Assembly: GCF_021440345.1 (NCBI RefSeq) | Contig: NZ_JAKCNS010000019.1 | Location: 1-64,000, forward strand | Reading direction: 5' to 3' | Source: Kluyvera intermedia | GTDB taxonomy: Bacteria; Pseudomonadota; Gammaproteobacteria; Enterobacterales; Enterobacteriaceae | Length of the DNA: 64,000 nt | Translations under genes and position numbers: made by a program | Notes under the pieces: generated by a model | Told to the model about the DNA's origin: nothing | Seen by the model: the letters and a program-made list of their open reading frames with translations, nothing else | Databases searched by the model: none | Shown: piece by piece, positions 29,012 through 38,673 of the stretch | Layout of the letters: every line of letters starts with the position of its first letter | Position numbering within the stretch: the first letter of the stretch is position 1

Positions 29012-30016
29012 ATGTCTAGTCTGTATAAAAAACACTTCTTAAAATTACTCGATTTTACCCCTGCAGAAATCACCACCCTGCTGCAACTCGCGGCGAAACT
29101 CAAAGCGGATAAAAAGAACGGCACGGAGTCGCCGAACCTGACCGGTAAAAACATCGCGCTCATCTTCGAAAAAGACTCAACCCGTACACGATGCTCTTTC
29201 GAAGTTGCCGCTTACGATCAGGGCGCTCGCGTCACTTATCTTGGATCCAGCGGCAGCCAGATTGGCCACAAAGAGTCGATCAAAGACACCGCCCGCGTTT
29301 TGGGCCGGATGTATGACGGTATCCAGTACCGTGGCTACGGCCAGGAGATTGTCGAAACGCTGGCGGAATATTCCGGCGTTCCGGTGTGGAACGGCCTGAC
29401 CGACGAATTCCACCCAACCCAGCTGCTGGCGGACCTGCTCACCATGCAGGAACATCTGCCGGGCAAAGCGTTTAATGAAATGACGCTGGTGTATGCCGGT
29501 GATGCCCGTAACAACATGGGTAACTCAATGCTGGAAGCCGCGGCGTTGACCGGTCTCGACCTGCGTCTGGTGGCGCCACAAGCGTGTTGGCCGGAAGCGA
29601 GCCTGGTCGCGGAATGCAAAGCACTGGCGCAGAAGAATGGCGGTAACGTGACGCTGACCGAAGATATTGCCAGCGGCGTGAAGGGCGCAGACTTTATCTA
29701 TACCGACGTGTGGGTATCGATGGGCGAAGCCAAAGAGAAATGGTCCGAGCGTATCGCCCTGCTGCGCGGCTATCAGGTGAACAGCGCGATGATGAAGCTG
29801 ACCGGCAATCCGCAGGTCAAATTCCTGCACTGTCTGCCAGCGTTCCATGATGACCAGACCACGCTGGGTAAGAAAATGGCGGCAGAATACGGGATGCATG
29901 GCGGGATGGAAGTGACCGATGAGGTCTTTGAATCACCAGCAAGCATTGTGTTCGATCAGGCGGAAAACCGGATGCACACGATCAAAGCGGTGATGGTGGC
30001 GACGCTATCGCAGTGA
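29012..30016 (+). CDS. argI: Ornithine carbamoyltransferase
   Basis: A 334-residue enzyme forming citrulline from ornithine and carbamoyl phosphate in arginine synthesis. The carbamoyl-phosphate motif STRTRCSF lies at about residue 56. [11 protein letters not shown], the ornithine loop and [10 protein letters not shown] follow in the usual order. A complete gene under the adjacent ARG boxes. Confidence 0.96.
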   Translation: MSSLYKKHFLKLLDFTPAEITTLLQLAAKLKADKKNGTESPNLTGKNIALIFEKDSTRTRCSFEVAAYDQGARVTYLGSSGSQIGHKESIKDTARVLGRMYDGIQYRGYGQEIVETLAEYSGVPVWNGLTDEFHPTQLLADLLTMQEHLPGKAFNEMTLVYAGDARNNMGNSMLEAAALTGLDLRLVAPQACWPEASLVAECKALAQKNGGNVTLTEDIASGVKGADFIYTDVWVSMGEAKEKWSERIALLRGYQVNSAMMKLTGNPQVKFLHCLPAFHDDQTTLGKKMAAEYGMHGGMEVTDEVFESPASIVFDQAENRMHTIKAVMVATLSQ

Positions 30017-30061
30017 TTCCACTTATCCTGAAAGGGCACGGGGAACCTATTGTGCGGTTGT

Positions 30062-30187
30062 TCCCCTCACCCTAGCCCTCTCCCCAAAGGGGCGAGGGAA
30101 CGGAGCAGTGCAGTCTTCATGCTCTTCCCAAATGCCGAAATAACAGAACAGCACGCTCTTTCCCCCTCTCCCTTTCAGGGAGAGGGT
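30062..30187. repeat. Mosaic palindromic repeat, copy 1
   Basis: Begins CCCCTCACCCTAGCCCTCTC, contains the hairpin CCCC AAA GGGG, and ends with CCCTCTCCCTTTCAGGGAGA plus GGG. It is built of CCCTCACCC..CCCTCTCC modules shared with four other places in the window. It lies between the convergent argI and tabA genes and may act as a terminator. Confidence 0.8.
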
Positions 30188-30192
30188 AAACC

Positions 30193-30678
<486 letters not shown>

Positions 30679-30907
30679 TCATTTGTTATACGTAATTTCG
30701 CGTTACCATACCACTACTTTTTGTCATGACTCTTGCCACGGTTGCGCTAGCGCACGCTTTGCACCTTTATTCACTCCGTGGAATTTAAATTCATCACAAT
30801 CAGCTAACCATTCAGTGAGAATCGTTTTCGTCGCGTAAATTGTGAATTCCCCCCTTGATTGCCGGATAAAGCTGCGTATAATTCCGCTCCGTTTGCCGGG
30901 AGGAAAT

Positions 30908-31012
30908 ATGGTTCAGTGTGTACGACATCGCGTCTTACCGCGTCTGAAAACAGACGCTGGCCTGCCGTTTTTCCTTTCCGTTGCATCCGTATTCGTAAAG
31001 CCCCTTATTTAA
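30908..31012 (+). CDS. pyrL: pyrBI leader peptide
   Basis: A 34-codon leader starting MVQCVRHRVLPRLKTDAGLP, nearly identical to the E. coli leader in its first 20 residues. It overlaps the attenuator, so coupled translation decides read-through: low UTP makes the polymerase pause, the ribosome catches up and the terminator cannot form. The C-terminal part differs from E. coli and the leader ends inside the attenuator stem. AGGA precedes the ATG. Confidence 0.88.
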   Translation: MVQCVRHRVLPRLKTDAGLPFFLSVASVFVKPLI

Positions 31013-31026
31013 GGGGCTTTTTTTTT
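30998..31026 (+). terminator. pyrBI attenuator
   Basis: AAGCCCCTT/AAGGGGCTT stem with a four-base loop followed by nine T residues, 22 bases before the pyrB ATG. This is the UTP-sensitive attenuator of the pyrBI operon. Confidence 0.93.
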
Positions 31027-31048
31027 GCGCCGTCGTCAGGAGATAAAC

Positions 31049-31984
31049 ATGACTAATCCGCTGTATCAAAAACACATCATTTCCATAAACGATCTCAGCC
31101 GCGAAGACCTTGAACTGGTGCTGGCGACCGCCGCCAAACTAAAAGCACATCCGCAGCCGGAGTTGCTCAAGCATAAAGTTATCGCCAGCTGCTTCTTCGA
31201 GGCCTCGACGCGCACTCGTCTGTCTTTTGAAACCTCAATGCATCGCCTGGGCGCGAGCGTGGTCGGCTTCTCCGACAGCGCCAATACCTCACTTGGCAAA
31301 AAAGGCGAAACGCTGGCCGACACCATCTCGGTAATTAGCACCTACGTCGATGCCATCGTGATGCGTCACCCGCAGGAAGGGGCAGCGCGTCTGGCGACGG
31401 AATTTTCCGGCGGCATTCCAATCCTGAACGCTGGCGATGGCGCCAACCAGCACCCAACCCAAACCCTGCTCGACTTGTTCACCATTCAGGAAACCCAGGG
31501 CCGTCTGGAAAACCTCAATATCGCGATGGTTGGCGACCTGAAATATGGCCGTACCGTCCACTCGCTGACCCAGGCGCTGGCGAAATTTAACGGCAACCGC
31601 TTCTACTTTATCGCTCCGGACGCGCTGGCGATGCCGCAGTACATTCTCGATATGCTCGACGAAAAAGGCATCGCCTGGAGCCTGCACAGCGCCATTGATG
31701 AAGTGATGGCTGAGGTCGATATTCTCTACATGACCCGCGTACAGAAAGAGCGCCTCGACCCGTCCGAATACGCCAATGTCAAGGCGCAGTTCGTTCTGCG
31801 TGCCGCAGACCTCGAAGGCGCGCGCGACAACATGAAGGTCCTGCATCCGCTGCCACGTATTGATGAGATAACCACCGATGTCGATAAAACGCCGCACGCC
31901 TGGTACTTCCAGCAGGCCGGCAACGGCATCTTCGCGCGCCAGGCGTTACTGGCACTAGTACTGAATAGCGAACTGGCTCTGTAA
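31049..31984 (+). CDS. pyrB: Aspartate carbamoyltransferase catalytic subunit
   Basis: A 311-residue enzyme of the committed pyrimidine step. The carbamoyl-phosphate motif STRTRLSFE lies at about residue 53. HPTQTLLDL at about 135 and LHPLPR at about 265 are also present. The ATG at 31049 with AGGAGA upstream gives the usual length. It forms the c6r6 holoenzyme with PyrI. Confidence 0.96.
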   Translation: MTNPLYQKHIISINDLSREDLELVLATAAKLKAHPQPELLKHKVIASCFFEASTRTRLSFETSMHRLGASVVGFSDSANTSLGKKGETLADTISVISTYVDAIVMRHPQEGAARLATEFSGGIPILNAGDGANQHPTQTLLDLFTIQETQGRLENLNIAMVGDLKYGRTVHSLTQALAKFNGNRFYFIAPDALAMPQYILDMLDEKGIAWSLHSAIDEVMAEVDILYMTRVQKERLDPSEYANVKAQFVLRAADLEGARDNMKVLHPLPRIDEITTDVDKTPHAWYFQQAGNGIFARQALLALVLNSELAL

Positions 31985-31997
31985 GGGGGAAATGACG

Positions 31998-32459
31998 ATG
32001 ACACACGATAACAAATTGCAGGTAGAAGCCATTAAACGTGGCACCGTGATTGACCATATCCCGGCACAGATCGGCTTTAAGCTGTTAACGCTGTTCAAAC
32101 TGACCGAAACCGATCAGCGCATCACCATAGGTCTGAACCTGCCGTCCGGCGAGATGGGGCGTAAAGATCTGATTAAGATTGAAAATACCTTTCTGACCGA
32201 CGAGCAGGTGAACCAGCTGTCGCTGTACGCACCGCAGGCCACGGTTAATCGCATCGACAACTATGAAGTGGTGGGAAAATCTCGCCCAAGCCTGCCGGAA
32301 CGCATCAACAATGTGCTGGTTTGCCCGAACAGCAACTGCATCAGTCATGCTGAACCCGTTTCATCAAGCTTTGTAGTGAAAAAACGCGCCGATGACATCG
32401 CACTCAAATGCAAATACTGTGAAAAAGAGTTTTCTCATTATGTGGTGCTGGCCAACTAA
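31998..32459 (+). CDS. pyrI: Aspartate carbamoyltransferase regulatory subunit
   Basis: A 153-residue regulatory chain that binds CTP/ATP and transmits allosteric control. The C-terminal zinc site is CPNSNC...CKYC, with cysteines at 109, 114, 138 and 141. The ATG at 31998 sits eight bases after the purine tract GGGGG and matches the E. coli length; an ATG at 31992 is too close to that tract. 13 bases after pyrB. Confidence 0.95.
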   Translation: MTHDNKLQVEAIKRGTVIDHIPAQIGFKLLTLFKLTETDQRITIGLNLPSGEMGRKDLIKIENTFLTDEQVNQLSLYAPQATVNRIDNYEVVGKSRPSLPERINNVLVCPNSNCISHAEPVSSSFVVKKRADDIALKCKYCEKEFSHYVVLAN

Positions 32460-32532
32460 TTGCGGTTGGTATTGATATCTAGCGTCTCTATAATGGCTAA
32501 CACCTTACTACTGCAGTTTATCTGGAGATATC

Positions 32533-32919
32533 ATGAGCAAGACTATTGCGACGGAAAAGGCACCAGCAGCTATCGGCCCATACGTTCAGGGCGTTGACCT
32601 GGGCAGTATGGTTATCACTTCCGGTCAGATCCCGGTTAACCCGAAAGATGGTAGCGTAGCGGAAGATGTATCCGCTCAGGCTCGCCAGTCGCTGGAAAAC
32701 GTAAAAGCTATCGTTGAAGCCGCTGGCCTGAAAGTGGGCGATATCGTTAAAACGACCGTATTCGTTAAAGATCTTAACGATTTCGCGACCGTTAACGCCA
32801 CTTACGAAGCGTTCTTCACCGAGCATAACGCCACCTTCCCAGCGCGCTCCTGCGTTGAAGTCGCGCGTCTGCCAAAAGACGTGAAAATTGAAATCGAAGC
32901 GATCGCCGTTCGTCGCTAA
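32533..32919 (+). CDS. ridA: Enamine/imine deaminase RidA
   Basis: A 128-residue member of the YjgF/YER057c/UK114 family. It hydrolyses reactive 2-aminoacrylate and related enamines made by PLP enzymes, protecting the cell. The active-site arginine is in FPARSCVEVARLP (R105). It follows pyrBI as in E. coli but has its own spacing of 73 bases. Confidence 0.96.
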   Translation: MSKTIATEKAPAAIGPYVQGVDLGSMVITSGQIPVNPKDGSVAEDVSAQARQSLENVKAIVEAAGLKVGDIVKTTVFVKDLNDFATVNATYEAFFTEHNATFPARSCVEVARLPKDVKIEIEAIAVRR

Positions 32920-32935
32920 TTTCATGCAGTATAAG

Positions 32936-32962
32936 AAAAGGCAGCCGATGGCTGCCTTTTTT
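32936..32962. terminator. Terminator between ridA and mgtA
   Basis: AAAAGGCAGCC and GGCTGCCTTTT form a perfect stem with a three-base loop, with T or A runs on both sides. It serves the convergent genes. Confidence 0.9.
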
Positions 32963-32987
32963 GTTTTTATCGCAGGCTTATCGCCAA

Positions 32988-35696
32988 TCACTGCCAGCCA
33001 TAGCGGCGGCTGAAGAAGCCTTTCACCATCTGAGTGAAGGTCATATAACCCACCAGAATCGCCACCAGCCATGGGAAGTAGCTCAGCGGCAGCGGCTGCA
33101 ATTGCAGGTAGCTTGCCAGCGGCGAGAACGGCAGCGCAATCCCCACCGCCATCACCACCAGGGTCATAGCGAACAGCGGCCATGCGGCGCGGCTCTGCAC
33201 GAACGGAATACGGCGGGTACGGATCATATGCACAATCAGCGTCTGCGACAGCAGACCTTCAATAAACCAGCCGGACTGGAACAGGGTCTGCATTTCTGGC
33301 GTATTGGCCTTAAACACCCACCACATCAGGCAGAAGGTCAGAATATCGAAGATCGAACTGATCGGCCCGAAGAACACCATAAAGCGACCAAGATCCGCCG
33401 GGTTCCAGCGCTGTGGTTTCTGAATCTGTTCGTCATCGACGTTATCAAACGGCAGCGCCACCTGGGATACATCGTACAGCAGGTTCTGAATCAGCAAGTG
33501 TAACGGCAGCATCGGCAGGAACGGCAGGAAGGCGCTGGCCACCAGCACGCTAAAGACGTTACCAAAGTTCGAGCTGGCGGTCATTTTGATGTATTTGAGC
33601 ATGTTAGAGAAGGTGCGACGCCCTTCAATCACGCCCTCTTCCAGCACCATCAGGCTTTTTTCCAGCAGGATAATATCGGCCGCTTCACGGGCGATATCCA
33701 CCGCGCCGTCCACGGAAATACCAATATCTGCCGCCCGCAGCGCCGGTGCATCGTTGATGCCGTCGCCCATAAAGCCGACCACGTGCCCTTCACGTTTGAG
33801 CAGCGTCACAATGCGCTCTTTATGCATCGGCGTCAGGCGGGCAAACAGCGTGGTGCGCTGCGCCAGCTGTGCCAGCTCGTCATCGCTCAAATGCTCGATA
33901 TCGCTACCAACGATCACTTCGCCCGCATCCAGCCCGACTTCGTGGCACACTTTCGCTGCCACCAGTTCGCTGTCGCCGGTGAGGATTTTGACGGTGATTC
34001 CGCTGGCCTTCAGCGCTTTCAGCGCCGGTGCGGTGGTCTCTTTCGGCGGATCGAGGAACGCAATGTAACCTTCAAGGATCAGATCGGATTCATCAATACG
34101 CTGGTAGTCACCTTCCCGCGCCGGGAGGAATTTGCTGGCCACCGCCACCACGCGCAGCCCCTGACGATTCAGGGTGTCGGTCACGCGTTTAATGCGGCGC
34201 AGCATGGTCTCATCCAGCGGCACCACTTCGCCGTTGTGATAAACCTGAGTACAGACGTTGAGGATCTCCTGCAATGCGCCTTTGCAAATCAGCTTATGGA
34301 CGTCAGGTTGTTCATTCACCACCACCGACATGCGGCGGCGTTCGAAATCAAACGGAATTTCATCCACCTTCTGCCAGTCGCTGGAGAGCTGGCGAGCCGC
34401 CACTTCATCAACCCCTTCCAGCACCGCCGTGTCGAGCAGATTTTTCAACCCGGTCTGGTAATGGCTATTCAGCCACGCGGTGTGCAGCACCCGTTCGCTG
34501 GCTTTGCCGGAGACATCGGTATGGTTTTCCAGCACGATTTTGTCCTGGGTGAGCGTCCCGGTTTTATCGGTGCAGAGAATATCCATTGCGCCAAAGTTCT
34601 GGATAGCGTCGAGGTGCTTCACAATCACTTTCTGTTTGGACAGCTTCACCGCCCCACGCGCCAGCGTTGAGGTGACGATCATCGGCAGCATTTCCGGCGT
34701 CAGGCCGACGGCCACCGACAGCGCGAACAGCGCCGCTTCCCACCAATCGCCTTTGGTGTAGCCATTAATCACCAGCACGATAGGCGCCATCACCAGCATA
34801 AAGCGGATCAACAGCATGCTGACGCGGCTGATGCCTTTCTGGAACGCGTTCGGCTCGCTCTCCTGCTCGCTAACCCGGCCGGCCAGTTGACCAAACCAAG
34901 TGTTGGCGCCGCTGGCAATCACCATCGCCTGCGCGGTTCCGCTCACCACGTTGGTGCCCATAAAGCACAAGGTGTCGCACTCAAGTGGGTTAGTCTGATG
35001 GGGTTCGCGGGTTTTGGCGACTTTCTCCACCGGCAGCGATTCACCGGTCAGCGATGCCTGCGCGACAAACAGATCGCGCGCCTGAATCACGCGCAGATCG
35101 GCGGGGATCATATCCCCGGCGGCAAGCTTGATGATATCGCCCGGCACCAGCTGATCGATAGGCAGCTCAACCCAGCCGCTTTCGCCTTTATCATTGATGA
35201 CGCGCAGCACCGTTGCGGTATTGCTGACCATCGCTTTCAGCGTGTCGGCGGCCTTGGTAGAACGCGCCTCCTGTACGAAGTTCAGCAGGGTGGAAATCCC
35301 CACCATCAGCACAATCACCACCGCAGCAAACAGATCTTCCGTGGCGTAGGAGACGGCGGCCAGTACGGTCAGCAGGATGTTGAACGGATTGCGGTAGCAC
35401 AGCCACAGGTGCACCCACCACGGCTGCGGCTGCTGCGCTGGCAGCTGGTTTTCACCGTGAATAGCGCGCGCCTGTTCTACTTCCGCCGCATTCAACCCTT
35501 CCGGGTGGCTGTTAAACGCCTGCCACAGCTCCTGCTCGCTAAGCTGGGCCATTTTCAGGCAGTGTTCACTCAACGATGACGGAATGGGCGTATTGGCAAC
35601 GCTTTGCTGGGTTGGCATAGGGTCGCGCTGAACCAAACGGCGCGGCAAATGGCGGCCAAGCTGTGCAAACAGCTGCCGGGTTAAATTTTTCAGCAT
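32988..35696 (-). CDS. mgtA: Magnesium-translocating P-type ATPase
   Basis: A 902-residue type IIIB P-type ATPase that imports Mg2+. The phosphorylation motif DKTGTLTQ lies mid-chain, TGES in the actuator domain, and GDGINDAPALRAAD in the P-domain; ten membrane segments are expected. The ATG at 35696 has GGGGGAC upstream. A leader of about 270 bases with the mgtL peptide precedes it, so expression should respond to Mg2+ and proline through the leader and to PhoP at the promoter. Confidence 0.96.
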   Translation of the reverse strand: MLKNLTRQLFAQLGRHLPRRLVQRDPMPTQQSVANTPIPSSLSEHCLKMAQLSEQELWQAFNSHPEGLNAAEVEQARAIHGENQLPAQQPQPWWVHLWLCYRNPFNILLTVLAAVSYATEDLFAAVVIVLMVGISTLLNFVQEARSTKAADTLKAMVSNTATVLRVINDKGESGWVELPIDQLVPGDIIKLAAGDMIPADLRVIQARDLFVAQASLTGESLPVEKVAKTREPHQTNPLECDTLCFMGTNVVSGTAQAMVIASGANTWFGQLAGRVSEQESEPNAFQKGISRVSMLLIRFMLVMAPIVLVINGYTKGDWWEAALFALSVAVGLTPEMLPMIVTSTLARGAVKLSKQKVIVKHLDAIQNFGAMDILCTDKTGTLTQDKIVLENHTDVSGKASERVLHTAWLNSHYQTGLKNLLDTAVLEGVDEVAARQLSSDWQKVDEIPFDFERRRMSVVVNEQPDVHKLICKGALQEILNVCTQVYHNGEVVPLDETMLRRIKRVTDTLNRQGLRVVAVASKFLPAREGDYQRIDESDLILEGYIAFLDPPKETTAPALKALKASGITVKILTGDSELVAAKVCHEVGLDAGEVIVGSDIEHLSDDELAQLAQRTTLFARLTPMHKERIVTLLKREGHVVGFMGDGINDAPALRAADIGISVDGAVDIAREAADIILLEKSLMVLEEGVIEGRRTFSNMLKYIKMTASSNFGNVFSVLVASAFLPFLPMLPLHLLIQNLLYDVSQVALPFDNVDDEQIQKPQRWNPADLGRFMVFFGPISSIFDILTFCLMWWVFKANTPEMQTLFQSGWFIEGLLSQTLIVHMIRTRRIPFVQSRAAWPLFAMTLVVMAVGIALPFSPLASYLQLQPLPLSYFPWLVAILVGYMTFTQMVKGFFSRRYGWQ

Positions 35697-35845
35697 AAAA
35701 AGTCCCCCGCGCTCGCCTTAGACGAACGCAGTCGGTCCAACGGGCACGGATAAACCGAAGCCCGTTGGCAATCATTTTTTATTGCAGGGACATGAAATAG
35801 GATGTCACTGCCTCACAGCATCGGTAAGGCAGCAATAAAACTGGC

Positions 35846-35896
35846 CTACCGGAAAATTACTCTCGCGCAGGAGAGAGGTGTGGGATCGGGCTCCAT
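35846..35896 (-). CDS. mgtL: mgtA leader peptide MgtL
   Basis: A 16-codon ORF MEPDPTPLSCARVIFR in the mgtA leader, preceded by CGGAGGCG. The first eight residues are the conserved MgtL opening with proline codons at positions 3, 5 and 7. In Salmonella and E. coli, stalling or dissociation of the ribosome on these codons at low Mg2+ or low proline lets transcription run on into mgtA. The tail differs from E. coli. Confidence 0.88.
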   Translation of the reverse strand: MEPDPTPLSCARVIFR

Positions 35897-35976
35897 AACG
35901 CCTCCGGTAAGGTTAGATGAGAAAAACGCCGCGAATTATACGGAGAAAATCATAAGATGTATGACCATTAGAGCGA

Positions 35977-35982
35977 TATAAT
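35977..35982 (+). promoter_or_regulatory. Candidate treR -10 box
   Basis: Perfect TATAAT on the plus strand, about 70 bases before the treR start. No good -35 box was found at 17 bases. It overlaps the mgtA -10 on the other strand. Confidence 0.4.
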
Positions 35983-36012
35983 AACGGACGGCAATTCAAC
36001 GGCACGTAAACC
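35978..36012 (-). promoter_or_regulatory. Candidate PhoP-dependent mgtA promoter
   Basis: On the minus strand GGTTTA-N5-CGTTGA (35996-36012) resembles the PhoP direct repeat with an 11-base period. It is followed after exactly 12 bases by TATTAT (35978-35983). This is the usual geometry of PhoP promoters, where the box replaces a -35. The second half-site is degenerate. Predicted start of transcription is about 275 bases before mgtA, close to the E. coli leader length. Confidence 0.55.
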
Positions 36013-36053
36013 ATCAGGTTTAACCATAGAAATTATTCACACGGGGCAACTAT

Positions 36054-37004
36054 ATGCTGGAAAATCGGCTGACCATCAAAGATATCGCTCGTTTGAGTGG
36101 CGTCGGTAAATCCACCGTTTCCCGCGTGCTGAACAATGAGAGCGGCGTCAGCGACCGCACCCGCGAGCGCGTTGAAGAGGTCATGCTGCAGCACGGTTTC
36201 TCCCCTTCCCGCTCGGCACGCGCCATGCGTGGGCAAAGCGACAAAGTGGTCGCCATTATCGTCACCCGTCTGGACTCGCTTTCGGAAAACCTCGCCGTAC
36301 AAACCATGCTGCCCGCGTTTTACGAGCAGGGCTACGACCCGATTATGATGGAGAGTCAGTTCTCGCCGGACAAAGTGGTCGAGCACCTGGCGATGCTCAA
36401 ACGCCGCAACATCGACGGCGTTATCCTGTTTGGCTTTACCGGCGTGACCGAAGAGATGCTGACCAACTGGCAGTCAACACTGGTGCTGATGGCGCGTAAC
36501 GCCAGCGGCTTCACCTCCGTTTGCTACGACGATACCGGCGCGATTAGCCAGCTGATGCAGCGGCTGTTCGATCTCGGGCACCGCCACATCAGCTTCCTCG
36601 GCGTCCCCACCAGCGATGCCACCACCGGCCAGCGGCGTCACGATGCCTATCAGGCCTTCTGCAAACGGCATAAGCTCGCGCCGACCGCCGCCCTGCCGGG
36701 TCTGGCAATGAAGCAAGGCTACGATTTTGCCCGTGAGGTCATCACCCCAGAAACCAGCGCGCTGATTTGCGCGACCGATACCCTCGCGCTGGGAGCCAGC
36801 AAGTATCTTCAGGATCAGCGCATCGACAAGGTCCAGCTGGCGAGCGTCGGCAACACTCCTCTCACCAAGTTTCTGCACCCGGAAATTATCACCGTCGATC
36901 CCGGCTACGCCGAGGCTGGACGCCGCGCCGCAGAACAGCTCATTGCCCAGATAGGCGGTAAAAGCGAGCCGCATCAGATAGTGATCCCCGCGATCCTGGC
37001 CTAA
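36054..37004 (+). CDS. treR: Trehalose operon repressor
   Basis: A 316-residue LacI-family repressor. The helix-turn-helix and hinge read TIKDIARLSGVGKSTVSRVL at residues 7-26. The remainder is a periplasmic-binding-protein fold that binds trehalose-6-phosphate as inducer. It lies immediately upstream of its target treBC, with the operator in between. Confidence 0.95.
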   Translation: MLENRLTIKDIARLSGVGKSTVSRVLNNESGVSDRTRERVEEVMLQHGFSPSRSARAMRGQSDKVVAIIVTRLDSLSENLAVQTMLPAFYEQGYDPIMMESQFSPDKVVEHLAMLKRRNIDGVILFGFTGVTEEMLTNWQSTLVLMARNASGFTSVCYDDTGAISQLMQRLFDLGHRHISFLGVPTSDATTGQRRHDAYQAFCKRHKLAPTAALPGLAMKQGYDFAREVITPETSALICATDTLALGASKYLQDQRIDKVQLASVGNTPLTKFLHPEIITVDPGYAEAGRRAAEQLIAQIGGKSEPHQIVIPAILA

Positions 37005-37042
37005 GCTTAATATCAGCTTTAATGTGATCGTCGCGACGTTTC

Positions 37043-37054
37043 GGGAACGTTCCC
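37043..37054. promoter_or_regulatory. TreR operator upstream of treB
   Basis: Perfect 12-base palindrome GGGAACGTTCCC about 145 bases before treB, a LacI-family-like site matching the known enterobacterial tre operator core. A TGTGA half-site 19 bases upstream may be part of a CRP site. Confidence 0.75.
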
Positions 37055-37197
37055 ATTTTCCCAAAAACCTAAACCCGGTACGCTTATATTCAGCGTGTTA
37101 ATTACGGTTTTGATCCTGAGTCCGTCAGGCTGCCAGACTCAAGCAGCCTGAAGTGGCGGGTATCGGGGAGATCTCACCTCTGTTTTAAGGCCCTATA

Positions 37198-38616
37198 ATG
37201 AGCAAAAAAATAGAACAAAAAAACATCGATAAACTTATCGAACTGGTCGGCGGGCGCGACAACATCGCCACCGTCAGCCACTGCATCACGCGTCTGCGCT
37301 TCGTGCTAAACGACCCGGCCAAGGCCAACCCTAAAGCCATCGAAGAATTGCCGATGGTGAAAGGCTGCTTTACTAACGCCGGGCAGTTCCAGGTGGTTAT
37401 CGGCACCGAAGTGGGCGACTACTATGAAGCGCTGCTGGCCACCACCGGTCAGAAATCTGCGGATAAGGAGCAGGCAAAACTGGCGGCCCGTCAGAACATG
37501 AAATGGCACGAGCAGATGATTTCGCACTTCGCCGAGATCTTCTTCCCACTGCTGCCGGCGCTTATCAGCGGGGGTTTGATCTTAGGCTTCCGTAACGTTA
37601 TCGGCGACTTGCCGATGAGCAACGGCCAGACGCTGGCGCAAATGCACCCGTCTTTGCAAACCATCTATGACTTCTTGTGGCTGATTGGCGAAGCCATCTT
37701 CTTCTACCTGCCGGTCGGTATCTGTTGGTCGGCGGTCAAAAAGATGGGCGGCACGCCAATTCTCGGTATCGTCCTCGGCGTGACGCTGGTTTCTCCACAG
37801 CTGATGAACGCCTACATGCTGGGCCAGCAGGTGCCAGAAGTGTGGAACTTCGGTCTGTTCACCATCGCTAAAGTCGGCTATCAGGCGCAGGTTATTCCGG
37901 CGCTGCTGGCTGGTCTGGCGCTGGGCTTTATTGAAACCCGTCTGAAACGCATCGTTCCTGACTACCTTTATCTGGTCATCGTCCCGGTGTGCTCGCTGAT
38001 TCTGGCGGTCTTCCTCGCCCATGCCCTGATCGGCCCGTTCGGCCGCTGGATTGGCGATGGCGTGGCCTTCGCCGTACGTCACCTGATGACCGGCAGCTTC
38101 GCGCCGGTCGGCGCTGCGCTGTTCGGCTTCCTGTACGCGCCGCTGGTCATCACCGGTGTGCACCAGACCACGCTGGCGATTGATATGCAGATGATTCAAA
38201 GCATGGGCGGTACGCCGGTCTGGCCGATGATCGCGCTGTCTAACATCGCGCAGGCTTCCGCCGTTGTCGGCATCATCATTTGCAGCCGTAAGAGCAACGA
38301 GCGCGAAATTTCCGTACCTGCAGCTATCTCCGCCTATCTCGGCGTTACCGAGCCGGCCATGTACGGGATCAACCTGAAGTACCGCTTCCCAATGCTCTGC
38401 GCGATGATCGGTTCCGGTATTGCGGGCCTGCTGTGCGGTCTGAACGGCGTGATGGCGAACGGTATCGGCGTTGGCGGCCTGCCGGGCATTCTGTCCATTA
38501 AGCCGACCTTCTGGGGCGTTTACAGTATTGCGATGGTTATCGCCGTCGTGGTGCCGATTATCCTCACCATGGTGGTGTACAAGCGCAAACTGCGCCAGGG
38601 CACGCTGCCGGTCTAA
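37198..38616 (+). CDS. treB: Trehalose-specific PTS enzyme IIBC
   Basis: A 472-residue PTS permease that imports trehalose and phosphorylates it to trehalose-6-phosphate. The N-terminal EIIB domain carries the phospho-cysteine in SHCITRLRF (about residue 29), and the EIIC domain follows with about ten membrane segments and the ITGVHQTTLAID motif. EIIA is supplied by the glucose system, as in E. coli. First gene of treBC. Confidence 0.96.
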   Translation: MSKKIEQKNIDKLIELVGGRDNIATVSHCITRLRFVLNDPAKANPKAIEELPMVKGCFTNAGQFQVVIGTEVGDYYEALLATTGQKSADKEQAKLAARQNMKWHEQMISHFAEIFFPLLPALISGGLILGFRNVIGDLPMSNGQTLAQMHPSLQTIYDFLWLIGEAIFFYLPVGICWSAVKKMGGTPILGIVLGVTLVSPQLMNAYMLGQQVPEVWNFGLFTIAKVGYQAQVIPALLAGLALGFIETRLKRIVPDYLYLVIVPVCSLILAVFLAHALIGPFGRWIGDGVAFAVRHLMTGSFAPVGAALFGFLYAPLVITGVHQTTLAIDMQMIQSMGGTPVWPMIALSNIAQASAVVGIIICSRKSNEREISVPAAISAYLGVTEPAMYGINLKYRFPMLCAMIGSGIAGLLCGLNGVMANGIGVGGLPGILSIKPTFWGVYSIAMVIAVVVPIILTMVVYKRKLRQGTLPV

Positions 38617-38673
38617 GTCTCACCTTTGTTCGGGGCGCAATTGCGCCCCTTCGCCTTCTTCAAGGACAACCTC

